Shown: positions 10,053 through 21,308, numbered from the stretch's first letter. The stretch: 64,000 nt of DNA from Rahnella sp. AA (GCF_002834385.1 NZ_PITQ01000002.1:186001-250000), one strand, 5' to 3'. Numbers and translations: made by a program. The notes: generated by a model not told the origin, from the letters alone.

Positions 10053-11087
10053 ATGAGAGTTTTGGTTACCGGCGCCAGCAGCGGTTTAGGGCGCAATGCG
10101 GTCGAGTTTTTGCGAAATAAAGGGATTAAAGTCCGGGCGACGGGTCGCAATGCCGCTATGGGCTCACTTTTGCAAAAAATGGGCGCAGAATTTATTCATG
10201 CCGATCTCACCACGCTGGTATCGGCGCAGGCTAAAGCGTTGCTTGCCGATGTGGATACCGTCTGGCACTGTTCCGGGCTGATGTCGCCGTGGGGCAGCGA
10301 ACAGGAGTTCGAACTGGCGAACGTCCGCGCGACGCGCCGTCTGGGGGAATGGTCTGCAGCTTACGGCGTTGAAAACTTCGTGCATATTTCATCACCCGCC
10401 ATTTACTTCGACTTTCATCATCATCGTGATATTCAGGAAGACTTCCGCCCGCATCGTTTCGCCAATTCCTTCGCCCGCAGCAAAGCCGCCGGTGAACAGG
10501 TGATTCACACGCTGGCGATGTCCAATCCGCAAACGCATTTCACGATTTTACGTCCGCAGGGCATTTTCGGGCCACACGATAACGTGCTGCTTCCCCGCCT
10601 GATGCAAATGCTGAAATATGGCGGCACGCTGATGCTGCCGCGCGGTGGCGAAGCACTGGTCGACATGACGTACGTGGAGAACGCGGTTCACGCGATGTGG
10701 CTGGCGACGCAGTCGGAATCCACAGAATCCGGACGCGCGTTTAACATCACCAATCAGCAACCCCGGCCACTGCGCACGCTGGTGAAACAGCTGATGGAAA
10801 GCCTGGACATCAAATACCGCATCCGCTCCGTGCCTTATCCGCTGCTGGATATGATGGCGCGTGGTATGGAGCACATCAGCAAAAGCTCACACAAAGAGCC
10901 GGTACTGACGCATTACAGCGTTGCGAAACTGAATTTCGATCTCACGCTCGACACGCAGCGCGCGCAGAAAGAGCTGGGATATGTGCCGGTGATTTCGCTG
11001 GATCAGGGGATCATCCGCACCGCCGCCTGGCTGCGCGACCACGGCAAACTTCAGGGCCTGCACGGCATCGGCCCGAAACGCGACTGA
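10053..11087 (+). CDS. ybjS: YbjS, NAD-dependent epimerase/dehydratase-family protein
   Basis: Extended short-chain dehydrogenase of 344 residues. The start [20 protein letters not shown] carries the GxxGxxG nucleotide motif, and [12 protein letters not shown] follows an ISSPAIYF segment, giving a variant active site with S/Y and K. The family resembles 3-beta-hydroxysteroid dehydrogenase/NSDHL-type proteins; the substrate is unknown. The start at 10053 is fixed by the ERIC boundary: purine-rich AAGGA and GAAGAG in the ERIC end form the only ribosome binding site. Convergent with amiD. Confidence 0.88.
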   Translation: MRVLVTGASSGLGRNAVEFLRNKGIKVRATGRNAAMGSLLQKMGAEFIHADLTTLVSAQAKALLADVDTVWHCSGLMSPWGSEQEFELANVRATRRLGEWSAAYGVENFVHISSPAIYFDFHHHRDIQEDFRPHRFANSFARSKAAGEQVIHTLAMSNPQTHFTILRPQGIFGPHDNVLLPRLMQMLKYGGTLMLPRGGEALVDMTYVENAVHAMWLATQSESTESGRAFNITNQQPRPLRTLVKQLMESLDIKYRIRSVPYPLLDMMARGMEHISKSSHKEPVLTHYSVAKLNFDLTLDTQRAQKELGYVPVISLDQGIIRTAAWLRDHGKLQGLHGIGPKRD

Positions 11088-11107
11088 CCGCCGGGTCAGC
11101 CGCTTCC

Positions 11108-11956
11108 TCAGTTATTCGAATCCGGGAATTGCTGTAACAGTGCCAGAACAATGGCCTCTGACTGCGCATCAGCATTCCCGCGATAATCACTCTGCCTGAA
11201 ATGCATCTGGAACGCCGAAATCACACGGCGTGCCTGCTCCGCCGTCATGTTTTCCGTCACGGTATAACCGTACTGTTTCAGCAATGTCAGCTGATGCGCC
11301 TGATCCACCGGTTGCTGCGGATCCCTGCCCGCCAGAAAATGGCTGACCCGCGCCGCGTCCGGCCAGGCACCAATCCCCCGCTCCGCCATCTGTTGCCACG
11401 GGAATAATGGCCCCGGATCGTCTTTACGCTGCGGCGCAATATCGCTGTGCGCCACCACGTTGCGCGGCTCAATCTGATAACGCGCAACAATGCCTTTGCT
11501 CAGGTCTGCCAGCAAATCGATTTGCGCGGGCGGGAAAGGATAGAATTTTTTGCCCAGCAGCGTCGTGCTGTAGCCTTTGTTTTCCAGCTCAATACCGATG
11601 GACGTATCGTTCAGATTGGTGCGTCCGCGCCAGCCGCTGGCTCCCGCATGCCATGCGCGCATGTTTTCCGGCACCAGCTGCCACGCGACCGGTTTCCCGT
11701 TTTCACGCGGCGGATGCGCCGGGATCAGGTAATGTGCGCTGACGTGTTCATCCGTAAGCGTATTTAATGCGTTGTGGAAATCTTCCGCCGTGTAATGGAT
11801 GACCAGAAAACGCACCCGCTGATCCATTCCCTGTGCCTGCCGCGTTGTTTCCAGCCGGTAAGGTAAATTTTTCGCCTGTTCAGCGCCGTTCTGGCAGCCC
11901 GTCAGGGCCAGCAGACACGCGAGAATGATGCCGATGTTGATCTTTCGCCACATCAT
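11108..11956 (-). CDS. amiD: AmiD, N-acetylmuramoyl-L-alanine amidase lipoprotein
   Basis: Outer-membrane lipoprotein that cleaves the amide between MurNAc or anhydroMurNAc and L-alanine during murein recycling. 282 residues. A signal peptide ends in the lipobox LTGC. An amidase_2 domain follows with zinc-type ligands in [33 protein letters not shown] and [15 protein letters not shown]. The C-terminal quarter is a peptidoglycan-binding helix bundle ([23 protein letters not shown]). Its start overlaps the ybjQ stop by four bases (ATGA), so the two are translationally coupled. Confidence 0.93.
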   Translation of the reverse strand: MMWRKINIGIILACLLALTGCQNGAEQAKNLPYRLETTRQAQGMDQRVRFLVIHYTAEDFHNALNTLTDEHVSAHYLIPAHPPRENGKPVAWQLVPENMRAWHAGASGWRGRTNLNDTSIGIELENKGYSTTLLGKKFYPFPPAQIDLLADLSKGIVARYQIEPRNVVAHSDIAPQRKDDPGPLFPWQQMAERGIGAWPDAARVSHFLAGRDPQQPVDQAHQLTLLKQYGYTVTENMTAEQARRVISAFQMHFRQSDYRGNADAQSEAIVLALLQQFPDSNN

Positions 11957-12279
11957 TTTCGGTGCACAATAACAGCGGTGCCGGAGACGCTGACCATCAG
12001 CATGCTGCTGTCTTTGCCTACCGTTTCATAATCGATATCAATGCCGACCACGGCGTTAGCACCGCGTTCTTTCGCCTGTTCTTCCAGCTCGCGAAAGGCA
12101 ATTTCACGTGCTTTGCGCAGTTCTTTTTCATACGCGCCGGAACGGCCACCGACGATATCGCGCACGCCTGCGAAGAAATCACGAAAAATGTTCGCCCCCA
12201 AAATCGCTTCGCCCGTGACCACGCCGCAATATTCCGCGATGGTAAAACCTTCCAGGGTCGGAGTGGTTGAAATTTGCAT
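11953..12279 (-). CDS. ybjQ: YbjQ, UPF0145/DUF74 family protein
   Basis: 108 residues, starting [32 protein letters not shown] behind AAGGAA. This is the standard UPF0145 N-terminus. [16 protein letters not shown] is the conserved C-terminal signature of these pentamer-forming small proteins. The function is unknown, although the family is sometimes annotated as heavy-metal binding. It is the first gene of a two-gene unit with amiD. Confidence 0.93.
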   Translation of the reverse strand: MQISTTPTLEGFTIAEYCGVVTGEAILGANIFRDFFAGVRDIVGGRSGAYEKELRKAREIAFRELEEQAKERGANAVVGIDIDYETVGKDSSMLMVSVSGTAVIVHRK

Positions 12280-12456
12280 GAGTATTCCTTATCAGTTGTC
12301 GTCCACATGTCGGAGAAAATCACCCGGATAGCATAAACGATGTGCTCCGCCAGCACGTATCATTTCTCTGCGCCATGCATTAAGCCAAATCGGTTTTATA
12401 CTCTATGGTTAAAGAAGGTCATGGTGAAAATGTTCAATCTTTCAGTAAGGAATACG

Positions 12457-13038
12457 ATGAAAAAGAAAACTCTTGTCGCCGCAATCCCCCTGATATTGGT
12501 GTTAAGTGCGTGCACGACGGTAGAACCTGCGTATAAGGATATCGGCAGCCGGACCGCGCCATGTGTTGACGGTGGCCCTGACAGCGTTGCCCAGCAATTC
12601 TATGATTTTCGTATCAAACAAGGCGGCAGCGGGATCCCTAACGCCAGCCAGCTCGCCGCTTACCGGCCTTATCTGAGCACCGCTCTTTACGCAGCGCTGC
12701 AGAAAGCACAGTCACAGCCGAAAGTGGATATCGCCGCCTCGCCAAATGAGAAAGCCGGCGCAGGCTCCGGCGATGGCGATATTTTCTCCAGCCAGTTTGA
12801 CGGCCCGACATCCGCCTCCGTGGACAGTGCATCCACCATTCCTAACACTGACGCCCGCAACATCCCCCTGCGTGTCACCTTCACACACGAAAAAGATAAG
12901 GGCGCTTCAGCCACGTGGAAAGATGAAGTGCTGATGGTCCGCGAAGGGAAGTGCTGGACGGTTGATGATGTCCGATACATGGCAAATCTTGATTTTGCCT
13001 CCAGCGGCACATTACGCCAGGTTTTGGAAAACCAATAA
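12457..13038 (+). CDS. ybjP: YbjP, DUF3828-type lipoprotein
   Basis: 193-residue predicted lipoprotein. The start chosen is ATG 12457, giving MKKKTLVAAIPLILVLSACTT with a clear lipobox; AAGGAAT precedes it. A longer in-frame start at 12340 is rejected because it puts 39 residues before the signal peptide. The regions ACTTVEPAYKD, GPCVDGGPD-like and STIPNTDARNIPLRV match E. coli YbjP (171 residues), which lacks about 20 residues of a Gly/Ser/Ala-rich stretch present here around residues 85-110. Function unknown. An inverted repeat (GTTGGTC 13074-13080 / GACCAAC 13100-13106) follows. Confidence 0.85.
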   Translation: MKKKTLVAAIPLILVLSACTTVEPAYKDIGSRTAPCVDGGPDSVAQQFYDFRIKQGGSGIPNASQLAAYRPYLSTALYAALQKAQSQPKVDIAASPNEKAGAGSGDGDIFSSQFDGPTSASVDSASTIPNTDARNIPLRVTFTHEKDKGASATWKDEVLMVREGKCWTVDDVRYMANLDFASSGTLRQVLENQ

Positions 13039-13249
13039 CCCGGTTCTTTCTCTAAAAAAACCGCCCGAAAAAGGTTGGTCGGTGATGAATACCGTCATTG
13101 ACCAACACCTCCATTACAGATGATTAACAATATGTTGTGCTACACTTTAGCCTTACTGCGGCAACACATAATTTTTAAGCCGCGATCGTTGCATAACTAT
13201 GCTGTGGAAGTTACCATCTGCGGCATCAATGGCTATTCACTATTTGCGC

Positions 13250-13978
13250 ATGAGTATTCAACTTAATAGCATCAACTGCTTCTATGGCGTGCATCAGGCG
13301 CTTTTTGACATCCAGCTCGACTGCCCTGCCGGTGAAACCCTCGTTTTACTGGGCCCAAGTGGTGCAGGCAAAAGCTCTCTGTTACGTGTTCTGAACCTGC
13401 TGGAAATGCCCCGTTCAGGCACCCTGCAAATCGCCGGTAACACCTTCGATTTCACCCGCAAACCCGATGAAAAAGCAGTTCGCGAACTGCGTCAGAACGT
13501 CGGCATGGTTTTCCAGCAATACAATCTGTGGCCGCACCGCACCGTGCTCGACAACTTACTGGAAGCCCCGATGCGTGTTCTGGGTCTGACAAAAGAGGTC
13601 GCGCTGCAACGCGCACAGAAATTGCTGACCCGTCTGCGCCTGACCGATTACGCCGATCGTTTCCCGTTGCATCTCTCCGGTGGTCAGCAGCAGCGTGTGG
13701 CGATTGCCCGTGCACTGATGATGGAGCCTCAGGTTTTACTGTTTGACGAACCGACTGCCGCGCTTGACCCGGAAATTACCGCGCAGATCGTCAGCATTAT
13801 CCGCGAACTGGCCGGCACCGGGATTACTCAGGTGATTGTGACCCACGAGGTGGAAGTGGCACGTAAAACCGCCAGCCGCGTGGTGTACATGGAAAACGGC
13901 CGCATTGTCGAACAAGGTGACGCGTCAATTTTCGCTCAGCCGAAAACCAAAGAATTTGCGAGCTACCTTTCCCATTAA
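13250..13978 (+). CDS. artP: Arginine ABC transporter ATP-binding protein ArtP
   Basis: ATPase of the ArtPQMJ/I arginine importer. 242 residues from ATG 13250, equal to E. coli Art[21 protein letters not shown] supports this start over one 51 bases upstream, even though no strong ribosome site precedes either. Walker A GPSGAGKS is at residues 35-42, the Q-loop is in [10 protein letters not shown], and the signature LSGGQQQR and Walker B LLFDEP follow. It leads the artP-artI-artQ-artM cluster, with 48 bases to artI. Confidence 0.95.
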   Translation: MSIQLNSINCFYGVHQALFDIQLDCPAGETLVLLGPSGAGKSSLLRVLNLLEMPRSGTLQIAGNTFDFTRKPDEKAVRELRQNVGMVFQQYNLWPHRTVLDNLLEAPMRVLGLTKEVALQRAQKLLTRLRLTDYADRFPLHLSGGQQQRVAIARALMMEPQVLLFDEPTAALDPEITAQIVSIIRELAGTGITQVIVTHEVEVARKTASRVVYMENGRIVEQGDASIFAQPKTKEFASYLSH

Positions 13979-14026
13979 AATTTTTTCCTATCAACATATT
14001 GATTGATGTTTTCTACGGAGTAAGCG

Positions 14027-14758
14027 ATGAAAAAATTAGTAATTGCCGCAGTTCTGGCTACCGTCAGTTTGTCCGCCAGTGCTGCTGATACCATCCGTTT
14101 CGCAATGGAAGCGTCTTATCCTCCGTTTGAGTTTGTAGACTCCAGCAATCAGATTCAGGGCTTCGACGTCGATCTGGCTAATGCCATGTGTAAAGAGATG
14201 CAGGCTACCTGCACATTCACAAACCAGGCCTTCGACAGTCTGATCCCAAGCCTGAAATTCCGTCGCTTTGATGCGGTCATTTCCGGCATGGACATCACCC
14301 CTGAGCGTGAAAAACAAGTTTCTTTCACCAACGCTTACTATGATAACTCCGCTATTTTCATCGCTCACGCCGGGCAGTTTGCTGACGTTGCGGCGCTGAA
14401 AGGCAAACGCGTCGGTATGCAAAACGGCACCACGCACCAGAAATTCCTGATGGATAAACACCCGGAAATTACTGCCGTGCCTTACGACAGCTATCAGAAC
14501 GCCGTGTTGGATCTGAAAAATGGTCGTCTGGACGCCGTGTTCGGTGATACCGCCGTAGTGAACGAATGGCTGAAGCAGAATAAAAACCTGGCCGCCGTGG
14601 GTGACAAAATCACCGATCCTACTTACTTTGGTACCGGTCTGGGTGTCGCTGTTCGTCAGAACAACACCGAACTGCTGACTAAACTCAATGATGCTCTGGC
14701 AAAAGTGAAAGCAGACGGCACTTACAAAACGCTGTATTCAAAATGGTTCCAGCAATAA
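14027..14758 (+). CDS. artI: Arginine ABC transporter periplasmic binding protein ArtI
   Basis: 243-residue class-3 solute-binding protein with a 19-residue signal peptide ending ASA-AD. Ligand-site features typical of basic amino acid binders are visible: YPPFEFVD, SGMDITPER and the hinge GVQNGTTHQ-like GKRVGMQNGTTHQKFL. Assignment as ArtI rather than ArtJ rests on its position between artP and artQ. In E. coli the ligand of ArtI is uncertain, whereas ArtJ binds arginine tightly. It closely resembles the artJ product 1.6 kb away. Confidence 0.92.
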   Translation: MKKLVIAAVLATVSLSASAADTIRFAMEASYPPFEFVDSSNQIQGFDVDLANAMCKEMQATCTFTNQAFDSLIPSLKFRRFDAVISGMDITPEREKQVSFTNAYYDNSAIFIAHAGQFADVAALKGKRVGMQNGTTHQKFLMDKHPEITAVPYDSYQNAVLDLKNGRLDAVFGDTAVVNEWLKQNKNLAAVGDKITDPTYFGTGLGVAVRQNNTELLTKLNDALAKVKADGTYKTLYSKWFQQ

Positions 14759-14770
14759 GTTTGCCTATCA

Positions 14771-15487
14771 ATGACTGAATTCCAACCTTTAGCAAGCGCC
14801 GCCGGGATGACCGTCGGCCTTGCCGTTTGTGCGCTGATCCTCGGCCTGGTGCTGGCGATGATCTTCGCCGTCTGGGAGTCCGCGCCGTGGAAGCCGCTTA
14901 GCTGGCTGGGCACCGCGTGGGTTACTGTGCTGCGCGGTCTGCCAGAAATCCTGGTGGTGCTGTTCATCTACTTCGGTTCCTCACAGGTACTGATGGTGCT
15001 GGCGGACGGCTTTAGCCTCAATCTCGGGCTATTCTCAGTGCCTATAAAGCTGCCCATCGAAAACTTCGAAGTCAGCCCGTTTGTCTGTGGCGTCATTGCC
15101 CTTTCGCTGCTGTATTCCGCTTATGCTTCGCAGACATTACGCGGCGCGCTGAAAGCCGTTCCGCAAGGTCAGTGGGAATCCGGTCAGGTGCTGGGCATGA
15201 AGAAATCGGCGATTTTCTTTCGCCTGATCATGCCGCAAATGTGGCGTCACGCACTGCCGGGCCTGAGCAATCAGTGGCTGGTGCTGCTAAAAGATACCGC
15301 GCTGGTGTCGCTTATCAGCGTGAATGATTTGATGCTGCAAACCAAAAGTATCGCCACGCGGACGCAGGAACCTTTTACCTGGTACGTGATTGCGGCCTGC
15401 ATTTATCTGATTGTCACCCTGTTCAGCCAGTTCGTGATTAAACGCATCGAACTGCGTACCACCCGCTTTGAACGGAGTGCTTCCTGA
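14771..15487 (+). CDS. artQ: Arginine ABC transporter permease ArtQ
   Basis: Inner-membrane permease subunit, 238 residues with about five transmembrane segments. It starts [26 protein letters not shown], close to E. coli ArtQ. The EAA loop that contacts ArtP is [31 protein letters not shown]. It begins 12 bases after artI, and its stop overlaps the artM start by one base. Confidence 0.95.
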   Translation: MTEFQPLASAAGMTVGLAVCALILGLVLAMIFAVWESAPWKPLSWLGTAWVTVLRGLPEILVVLFIYFGSSQVLMVLADGFSLNLGLFSVPIKLPIENFEVSPFVCGVIALSLLYSAYASQTLRGALKAVPQGQWESGQVLGMKKSAIFFRLIMPQMWRHALPGLSNQWLVLLKDTALVSLISVNDLMLQTKSIATRTQEPFTWYVIAACIYLIVTLFSQFVIKRIELRTTRFERSAS

Positions 15488-16155
15488 TGTGGGAATATTT
15501 ACCTGAAGTCCTGAAAGGATTGCACACCAGCCTGACACTGACCGTGGCGGCGCTGATTGTTGCGCTGCTGCTGGCGATGATTTTCACCGTGATCCTGACG
15601 CTGAAAGTGCCCGTTGCCAGCCACATAGTGAAAGGCTATATCACGCTGTTTACCGGTACGCCGCTGCTGGTGCAAATCTTCCTGATTTATTACGGCCCGG
15701 GCCAGTTTCCGTCAATTCGTGAAATCCCCTGGTTGTGGGAAGTGCTGTCGCAGCCGTGGCTGTGTGCGATGTTTGCGCTGGCGCTGAACAGTGCCGCTTA
15801 CACCACGCAACTGTTTACCGGTGCGGTGCGCGCAATTCCTTCCGGCCAGTGGCAATCCTGCGAAGCGCTGGGCATGTCGAAACCGCAGACCCTGCGAATT
15901 CTGCTGCCGTATGCGTTTAAGCGCGCACTGTCGTCCTACTCCAACGAAGTGGTGCTGGTCTTTAAAAGTACCTCTCTGGCGTACACCATTACGCTGATGG
16001 ACGTTATGGGGCACAGCCAGCTGATGTATGGCCGCACCTATGACGTGATGGTATTTGGCGCTGCCGGTCTGGTTTATCTGTGTGTGAACGGGTTACTGAC
16101 CCTGATGATGCGCCTGATAGAACGCCGTGCGCTGGCGTTTGAACGCCGTAATTAA
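15487..16155 (+). CDS. artM: Arginine ABC transporter permease ArtM
   Basis: Second permease, 222 residues. The EAA motif AVRAIPSGQWQSCEALGMSKPQTLRILLPYA is present. The start [23 protein letters not shown] matches the family. It shares one base with the artQ stop (TGATG arrangement). A strong terminator follows 17 bases after the stop, so artPIQM ends here and artJ is separate. Confidence 0.95.
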   Translation: MWEYLPEVLKGLHTSLTLTVAALIVALLLAMIFTVILTLKVPVASHIVKGYITLFTGTPLLVQIFLIYYGPGQFPSIREIPWLWEVLSQPWLCAMFALALNSAAYTTQLFTGAVRAIPSGQWQSCEALGMSKPQTLRILLPYAFKRALSSYSNEVVLVFKSTSLAYTITLMDVMGHSQLMYGRTYDVMVFGAAGLVYLCVNGLLTLMMRLIERRALAFERRN

Positions 16156-16172
16156 TGGACACCGGACAGCTG

Positions 16173-16199
16173 AAGGGACGAGAAATCGTCCCTTTTTTT
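16173..16199 (+). terminator. Terminator of artPIQM
   Basis: AAGGGACGA and TCGTCCCTT form a 9-bp stem with a GAAA loop, followed by a run of T. It separates the operon from artJ. Confidence 0.92.
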
Positions 16200-16249
16200 A
16201 TGCCCCCGAAATAGTACACACATCTAAATTTAATTTTTTAATCGAATTA

Positions 16250-16267
16250 ATTGCATATAAATTCATT
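16250..16267. promoter_or_regulatory. ARG box (ArgR operator) before artJ
   Basis: ATTGCATATAAATTCATT matches 13 of 18 positions of the ARG-box consensus AATGAATAATTATTCATT. It lies 113 bases before the artJ start. A clear partner box three bases away was not seen. E. coli artJ is ArgR-repressed by arginine. Confidence 0.65.
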
Positions 16268-16379
16268 TAATGGCAATTTAATCGCAGGTTTCACTTCCTG
16301 CCAGTTGCCCGATTACATTAATAAAATCAGTAAACTGAACCATGAAGGGAATGTCATTTTTTGAACAGGAATGTATTGC

Positions 16380-17114
16380 ATGAAAAAGCTGATCCTCGCT
16401 GCCGTTTTATCTGCCACCGCTTTCGCCGCTACCGCTGCTGAGACCATTCGTTTCGGGACTTCCGCGACCTATCCGCCGTTCGAATCGATGGACGCCAACA
16501 ACCAGATCGTCGGGTTTGACATGGATCTGGCGAACGCTGTTTGTAAACAGATGCAGGAGACCTGCACGTTCACCAACCAGCCGTTTGACGGGCTGATCCC
16601 GGCGCTGAAATTCCGTCGTTTTGACGTCATCATTTCCGGCATGGACATCACCGAAGAGCGCAGCAAGCAGGTCACTTTTACCCAGCCTTACTACGCCAAT
16701 ACCGCCATGATTATCGGGCCGAAGGGTAAATTCTCTTCTATTGCGGATCTGAAAGGTAAACGTGTCGGCCTGGAAAACGGCACCACGCACCAGAAATACC
16801 TGATGGAAAAACACCCTGAGATCACCACCGTCGGTTATGACAGCTATCAGAATGCGATTCTGGATCTGAAAAGCGGTCGCCTGGACGGCCTGCTCGGCGA
16901 TACCGCCGTGCTGAATGGCTGGCTGAAATCCAACCCTAACCTGGGCGAAGTGGGCGGACTGATTAAAGATCCGCAATACTTCGGTACCGGTGTCGGGATG
17001 GCCGTGCGTCCTGAGAATAAAGAATTGCTGGCGAAGTTGAATGCGGCGCTGGAAGGCATTAAAGCCAACGGCGAATTCAAAAAGATCAACGACAAGTGGT
17101 TCCCCGCTCACTGA
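16380..17114 (+). CDS. artJ: Arginine-binding periplasmic protein ArtJ
   Basis: 244 residues from ATG 16380 (an ATG nine bases upstream, in the same frame, is less fitting because the signal peptide begins MKKLILAAVL). The signal peptide ends at ATAAE. Binding motifs parallel ArtI: YPPFESMD, FKFRRFDVIISGMDITEER-like, ENGTTHQKYL, GDTAVLNGWL. It has its own promoter region with an ARG box. An ERIC element follows directly, and beyond it synteny with E. coli breaks. Confidence 0.93.
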   Translation: MKKLILAAVLSATAFAATAAETIRFGTSATYPPFESMDANNQIVGFDMDLANAVCKQMQETCTFTNQPFDGLIPALKFRRFDVIISGMDITEERSKQVTFTQPYYANTAMIIGPKGKFSSIADLKGKRVGLENGTTHQKYLMEKHPEITTVGYDSYQNAILDLKSGRLDGLLGDTAVLNGWLKSNPNLGEVGGLIKDPQYFGTGVGMAVRPENKELLAKLNAALEGIKANGEFKKINDKWFPAH

Positions 17115-17120
17115 TTCCCC

Positions 17121-17228
17121 TTCATCATTCAGGCCAACTCTGCGTTGGCCGCCCTCGCGCCCCCCGGTCACATACTTATGTATGCTCCCGCGGGGCAGTT
17201 GCCGCCTTGATTTAGCCCGAATGATTTT
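17121..17228 (-). repeat. ERIC-type intergenic repeat, copy 2
   Basis: About 108 bases, reverse orientation. The inverted ends are TTCATCATTCAGGCC on the left and GCCCGAATGATTTT on the right. The centre GGTCACATACTTATGTATGC followed by TCCCGCGGGG is the ERIC core and closely matches copy 3 at 49 kb. It fills the gap after artJ. Confidence 0.82.
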
Positions 17229-17306
17229 GGGAACGCTGTGAAAGGCATTTTTTTTTGCGTAACATCTCTCAAAACTGCAACTCCAGCTAATCTGTTTCAT
17301 CAAAAA

Positions 17307-17322
17307 AGTGACCTCTGTCACA
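17307..17322. promoter_or_regulatory. CRP site upstream of cdd
   Basis: AGTGACCTCTGTCACA fits TGTGA-N6-TCACA with one mismatch. It is 62 bases before the cdd start. cdd is CRP-activated and CytR-repressed in E. coli. Confidence 0.65.
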
Positions 17323-17383
17323 CTTACTTCACGTAATGACTTTTACACTGTTTAACCGTAATCACAGTCGAGATCGAATGTTT

Positions 17384-18268
17384 ATGCACGCACGTTTTCA
17401 TACCGCCTTTGCGGCACTCCCTGAAAATTTATCCTCAGCGCTGAAGCCGTTTCTGCGACATGATGACTTCCCGGCAATGTTCACGGCCGCCGAGGTTGCG
17501 CAGGTAAAACAGGCTACCGGTCTGGACGACGATGCGCTGGCATTTGCCCTGCTCCCTCTGGCAGCAGCCTGTTCCGTGACGCCGATTTCGCATTTCAACG
17601 TGGGTGCGATTGCCCGCGGAACCTCAGGTAATCTGTATTTCGGTGCCAACATGGAATTTGCCGGTGCGCCGATGCAGCAAACCGTTCACGCCGAACAATC
17701 TGCGGTCACACACGCCTGGCTGCGTGGCGAAACCCGTCTGGCATCAATCACGGTTAATTACACGCCTTGCGGCCATTGCCGCCAGTTTATGAATGAACTG
17801 ACCAGCGGTACGGCGCTGGATATTCACCTGCCGGATCGCGACGTCGCCACGCTCGGCGATTATCTGCCGCATTCCTTCGGGCCGAAGGATCTGGATATCA
17901 CCACGCTGCTGATGGATAAAGTCGATCACGGCTACGCGCTGGAAGCCACTGACGCACTGGCAACGCTTGCGCTGGATGCCTGCAACCAAAGCCATGCGCC
18001 TTACAGCAAATCACACAGCGGCGTGGCGCTGGAAACGCACACCGGCAAACAGTTCGCCGGGCGCTATGCTGAAAATGCGGCCTTCAACCCGAGCCTTCCG
18101 CCTTTGCAGGCTGCCTTAATTCTGCTGAATATGTCTGGCGAGGATTGCCTGAAGGTTCGTCGTGCCGTGCTGGTCGAGCAAAACGGTGCGCTGATCACCC
18201 AAAATGATGCCACGCGAGCCACGCTTAACGCGCTGGGTTGCGAAGAGATGACCACGCTGACCTGCTGA
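17384..18268 (+). CDS. cdd: Cytidine deaminase
   Basis: Deaminates cytidine and deoxycytidine to uridine forms in nucleoside salvage. 294 residues from ATG 17384, exactly the E. coli length; the longer frame back to 17336 is ignored because [10 protein letters not shown] matches the known N-terminus. Zinc ligands are H102, C129 and C132, and the catalytic base is E104 in VHAEQSA and TPCGHCRQF. The C-terminal domain repeats the fold without ligands, as in other long enterobacterial Cdd. A CRP site lies upstream and a palindromic terminator downstream. Confidence 0.95.
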   Translation: MHARFHTAFAALPENLSSALKPFLRHDDFPAMFTAAEVAQVKQATGLDDDALAFALLPLAAACSVTPISHFNVGAIARGTSGNLYFGANMEFAGAPMQQTVHAEQSAVTHAWLRGETRLASITVNYTPCGHCRQFMNELTSGTALDIHLPDRDVATLGDYLPHSFGPKDLDITTLLMDKVDHGYALEATDALATLALDACNQSHAPYSKSHSGVALETHTGKQFAGRYAENAAFNPSLPPLQAALILLNMSGEDCLKVRRAVLVEQNGALITQNDATRATLNALGCEEMTTLTC

Positions 18269-18288
18269 AAATGTGAGCCGGATAACAC

Positions 18289-18314
18289 TAAAGACTCCCT
18301 TTCCGGAGTCTTTA
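18289..18314 (+). terminator. Palindromic terminator after cdd
   Basis: TAAAGACTCC (18289-18298) pairs perfectly with GGAGTCTTTA (18305-18314) over a 6-base loop. Termination could work in either direction. Confidence 0.75.
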
Positions 18315-18427
18315 GTTACATAACATTCCCATTACATTTGTCATTTGAATTCTTCATTTCCTCTCTGTTACCCTCACCGCTCCGAAATATAAAAAAACGA
18401 TATTCTGACCCCCGGAAGAGTAAAACG

Positions 18428-20125
18428 ATGGAACTTGAATACGAAAGCAAACGCCCCCTGTATATCCCTCACGCTGGCCCGATCCTGCTGGAGTTTCCGT
18501 TACTGAATAAAGGCAGCGCTTTTACGGAAGAAGAACGCAGCAATTTTAACCTCCACGGCCTGCTGCCTGAAGCCGTTGAAACGATCGAAGAACAGGCCGA
18601 TCGCGCCTATCGCCAGTTCCAGAATTTCAAAACTGACATCGATAAACATATCTATCTGCGTAACATTCAGGACACCAACGAGACGCTGTTTTACCGCCTC
18701 CTGGACAACCATCTCAGCGAAATGATGCCGGTGATTTATACCCCGACCGTAGGCGAAGCCTGCGAGCATTTCTCTGATATCTACCGCCGCGCCCGTGGTC
18801 TTTTTATCTCCTACCCTAACCGCGCGCACATCGACGACATGCTGCAAAACGCTACCAAGCAACACGTCAAAGTGGTGGTGGTCACTGACGGCGAGCGAAT
18901 TCTGGGCCTGGGCGACCAGGGCATCGGCGGCATGGGCATTCCTATCGGCAAATTGTCTTTGTATACCGCGTGCGGCGGTATCAGCCCGGCGTATACCCTG
19001 CCGGTTGTGCTGGATGCCGGCACCAACAACCCGCAACTGCTTAATGATCCGCTGTACATGGGCTGGCGTCACCCGCGTATCACCGGCGAAGAGTACGAAG
19101 CCTTTGTCGACCAGTTCATTCAGGCGGTAAAAATACGCTGGCCTAACGTGCTGTTGCAGTTCGAAGATTTCGCTCAGAAGAACGCTATGCCAATCCTCGA
19201 ACGCTACCGCGACGAGTTGTGCTGCTTTAACGATGATATTCAGGGCACTGCGTCCGTGGCGCTGGGCAGCCTGATTGCCGCCAGCAAAGCCGCCGGTGGC
19301 AAACTGAGTGACCAGACGGTCGCCTTCCTCGGCGCCGGTTCTGCCGGTTGTGGTATCGCAGAACAAATCGTCGCACAGATGAAGTCCGAAGGTCTTAGCG
19401 AAGAAGAAGCGCGCGCGAAAGTCTTCATGGTTGACCGCTTTGGCCTGCTGACCGACAAACTGCCAAACCTGCTCGATTTCCAGAGCCGCCTGGTGCAAAA
19501 AAGCAGCCAGCTTACTGGCTGGGGCATGAGCAGCGACAGTATCTCCCTGCTTGATGTGGTGCGTAACGCCAAACCTACGGTACTGATCGGTGTCTCCGGC
19601 CAGCCGGGTCTGTTCACGGAAGAAATCATCCGTGAAATGCATAAACACTGCGCCCGCCCGGTGGTCATGCCACTGAGTAACCCGACATCGCGCGTGGAAG
19701 CGACACCGGCAGATATCCTGAACTGGACAGATGGCGCTGCGCTGGTCGCCACCGGCAGCCCGTTTGCACCGGTAAGCCATAAAGGCACGCTGTACCCTAT
19801 CGCGCAGTGCAACAACTCCTTTATCTTCCCAGGTATCGGGCTGGGCGTCATTGCCTCAGGTGCAACCCGCGTCACGGACGGCATGCTGATGGCCGCCAGC
19901 CGGACACTGGCAGAATGTTCACCGCTGGCCACCGAAGGCAAGGGTTCACTGCTGCCGGATGTGAATGATATTCAGGGCGTTTCTAAATGCATCGCGATGG
20001 AAGTGGGTAAAGCCGCACAGTTGCAGGGCGTGGCGATGGTGACTTCAGAAGATTCGCTGTCCAAAGCGATTGAGCACAACTTCTGGGCACCGCAATACCG
20101 CTCCTATAAACGCACGTCATTCTGA
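18428..20125 (+). CDS. maeA: NAD-dependent malic enzyme MaeA (SfcA)
   Basis: Oxidative decarboxylation of L-malate to pyruvate with NAD. 565 residues from ATG 18428 ([18 protein letters not shown]), the E. coli length. The catalytic and malate motifs [32 protein letters not shown] and FEDFAQKNA are present. NAD binding is by [17 protein letters not shown]. The gene is not next to cdd in E. coli, so it interrupts the cdd-sanA order here. It has its own terminator. Confidence 0.95.
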   Translation: MELEYESKRPLYIPHAGPILLEFPLLNKGSAFTEEERSNFNLHGLLPEAVETIEEQADRAYRQFQNFKTDIDKHIYLRNIQDTNETLFYRLLDNHLSEMMPVIYTPTVGEACEHFSDIYRRARGLFISYPNRAHIDDMLQNATKQHVKVVVVTDGERILGLGDQGIGGMGIPIGKLSLYTACGGISPAYTLPVVLDAGTNNPQLLNDPLYMGWRHPRITGEEYEAFVDQFIQAVKIRWPNVLLQFEDFAQKNAMPILERYRDELCCFNDDIQGTASVALGSLIAASKAAGGKLSDQTVAFLGAGSAGCGIAEQIVAQMKSEGLSEEEARAKVFMVDRFGLLTDKLPNLLDFQSRLVQKSSQLTGWGMSSDSISLLDVVRNAKPTVLIGVSGQPGLFTEEIIREMHKHCARPVVMPLSNPTSRVEATPADILNWTDGAALVATGSPFAPVSHKGTLYPIAQCNNSFIFPGIGLGVIASGATRVTDGMLMAASRTLAECSPLATEGKGSLLPDVNDIQGVSKCIAMEVGKAAQLQGVAMVTSEDSLSKAIEHNFWAPQYRSYKRTSF

Positions 20126-20166
20126 TCCCTTCTTTAATTCAAGGAAGCCAGACTGACGCGGATCCG

Positions 20167-20195
20167 GACCAGTGCCTGTGCACTGGTCTTTTTTT
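20167..20195 (+). terminator. Terminator after maeA
   Basis: GACCAGTGC and GCACTGGTC form a perfect 9-bp stem with a CTGT loop, followed by seven T. Confidence 0.92.
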
Positions 20196-20310
20196 CACTT
20201 TAATTGCAGCCTTTCACACAAATCAGACAGTAATTCACTGAAAAGTGCTGAAAAAACCCGCGATGCCTGCGGATACGGAGTTCAACGTATTGCGTCCCCT
20301 AAACAGGTAA

Positions 20311-21285
<975 letters not shown>

Positions 21286-21308
21286 TTTTTATCTGAACAA
21301 CAAATGCA

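Noticed and set aside
13150-13249. ARG box before artP
   Set aside because: TTGCATAACTATGC near 13189 is suggestive but too short and off-centre compared with the 18-base consensus, so it was not listed.
16407-17321. 304-residue open frame antisense to artJ
   Set aside because: Mirror of the artJ coding frame and the ERIC element; low-complexity FRR/VHR-rich product without family resemblance.
18500-19780. 426-residue open frame antisense to maeA
   Set aside because: It lies wholly inside a clear gene, has no recognisable domain or ribosome site, and arises from the codon pattern of the sense strand.
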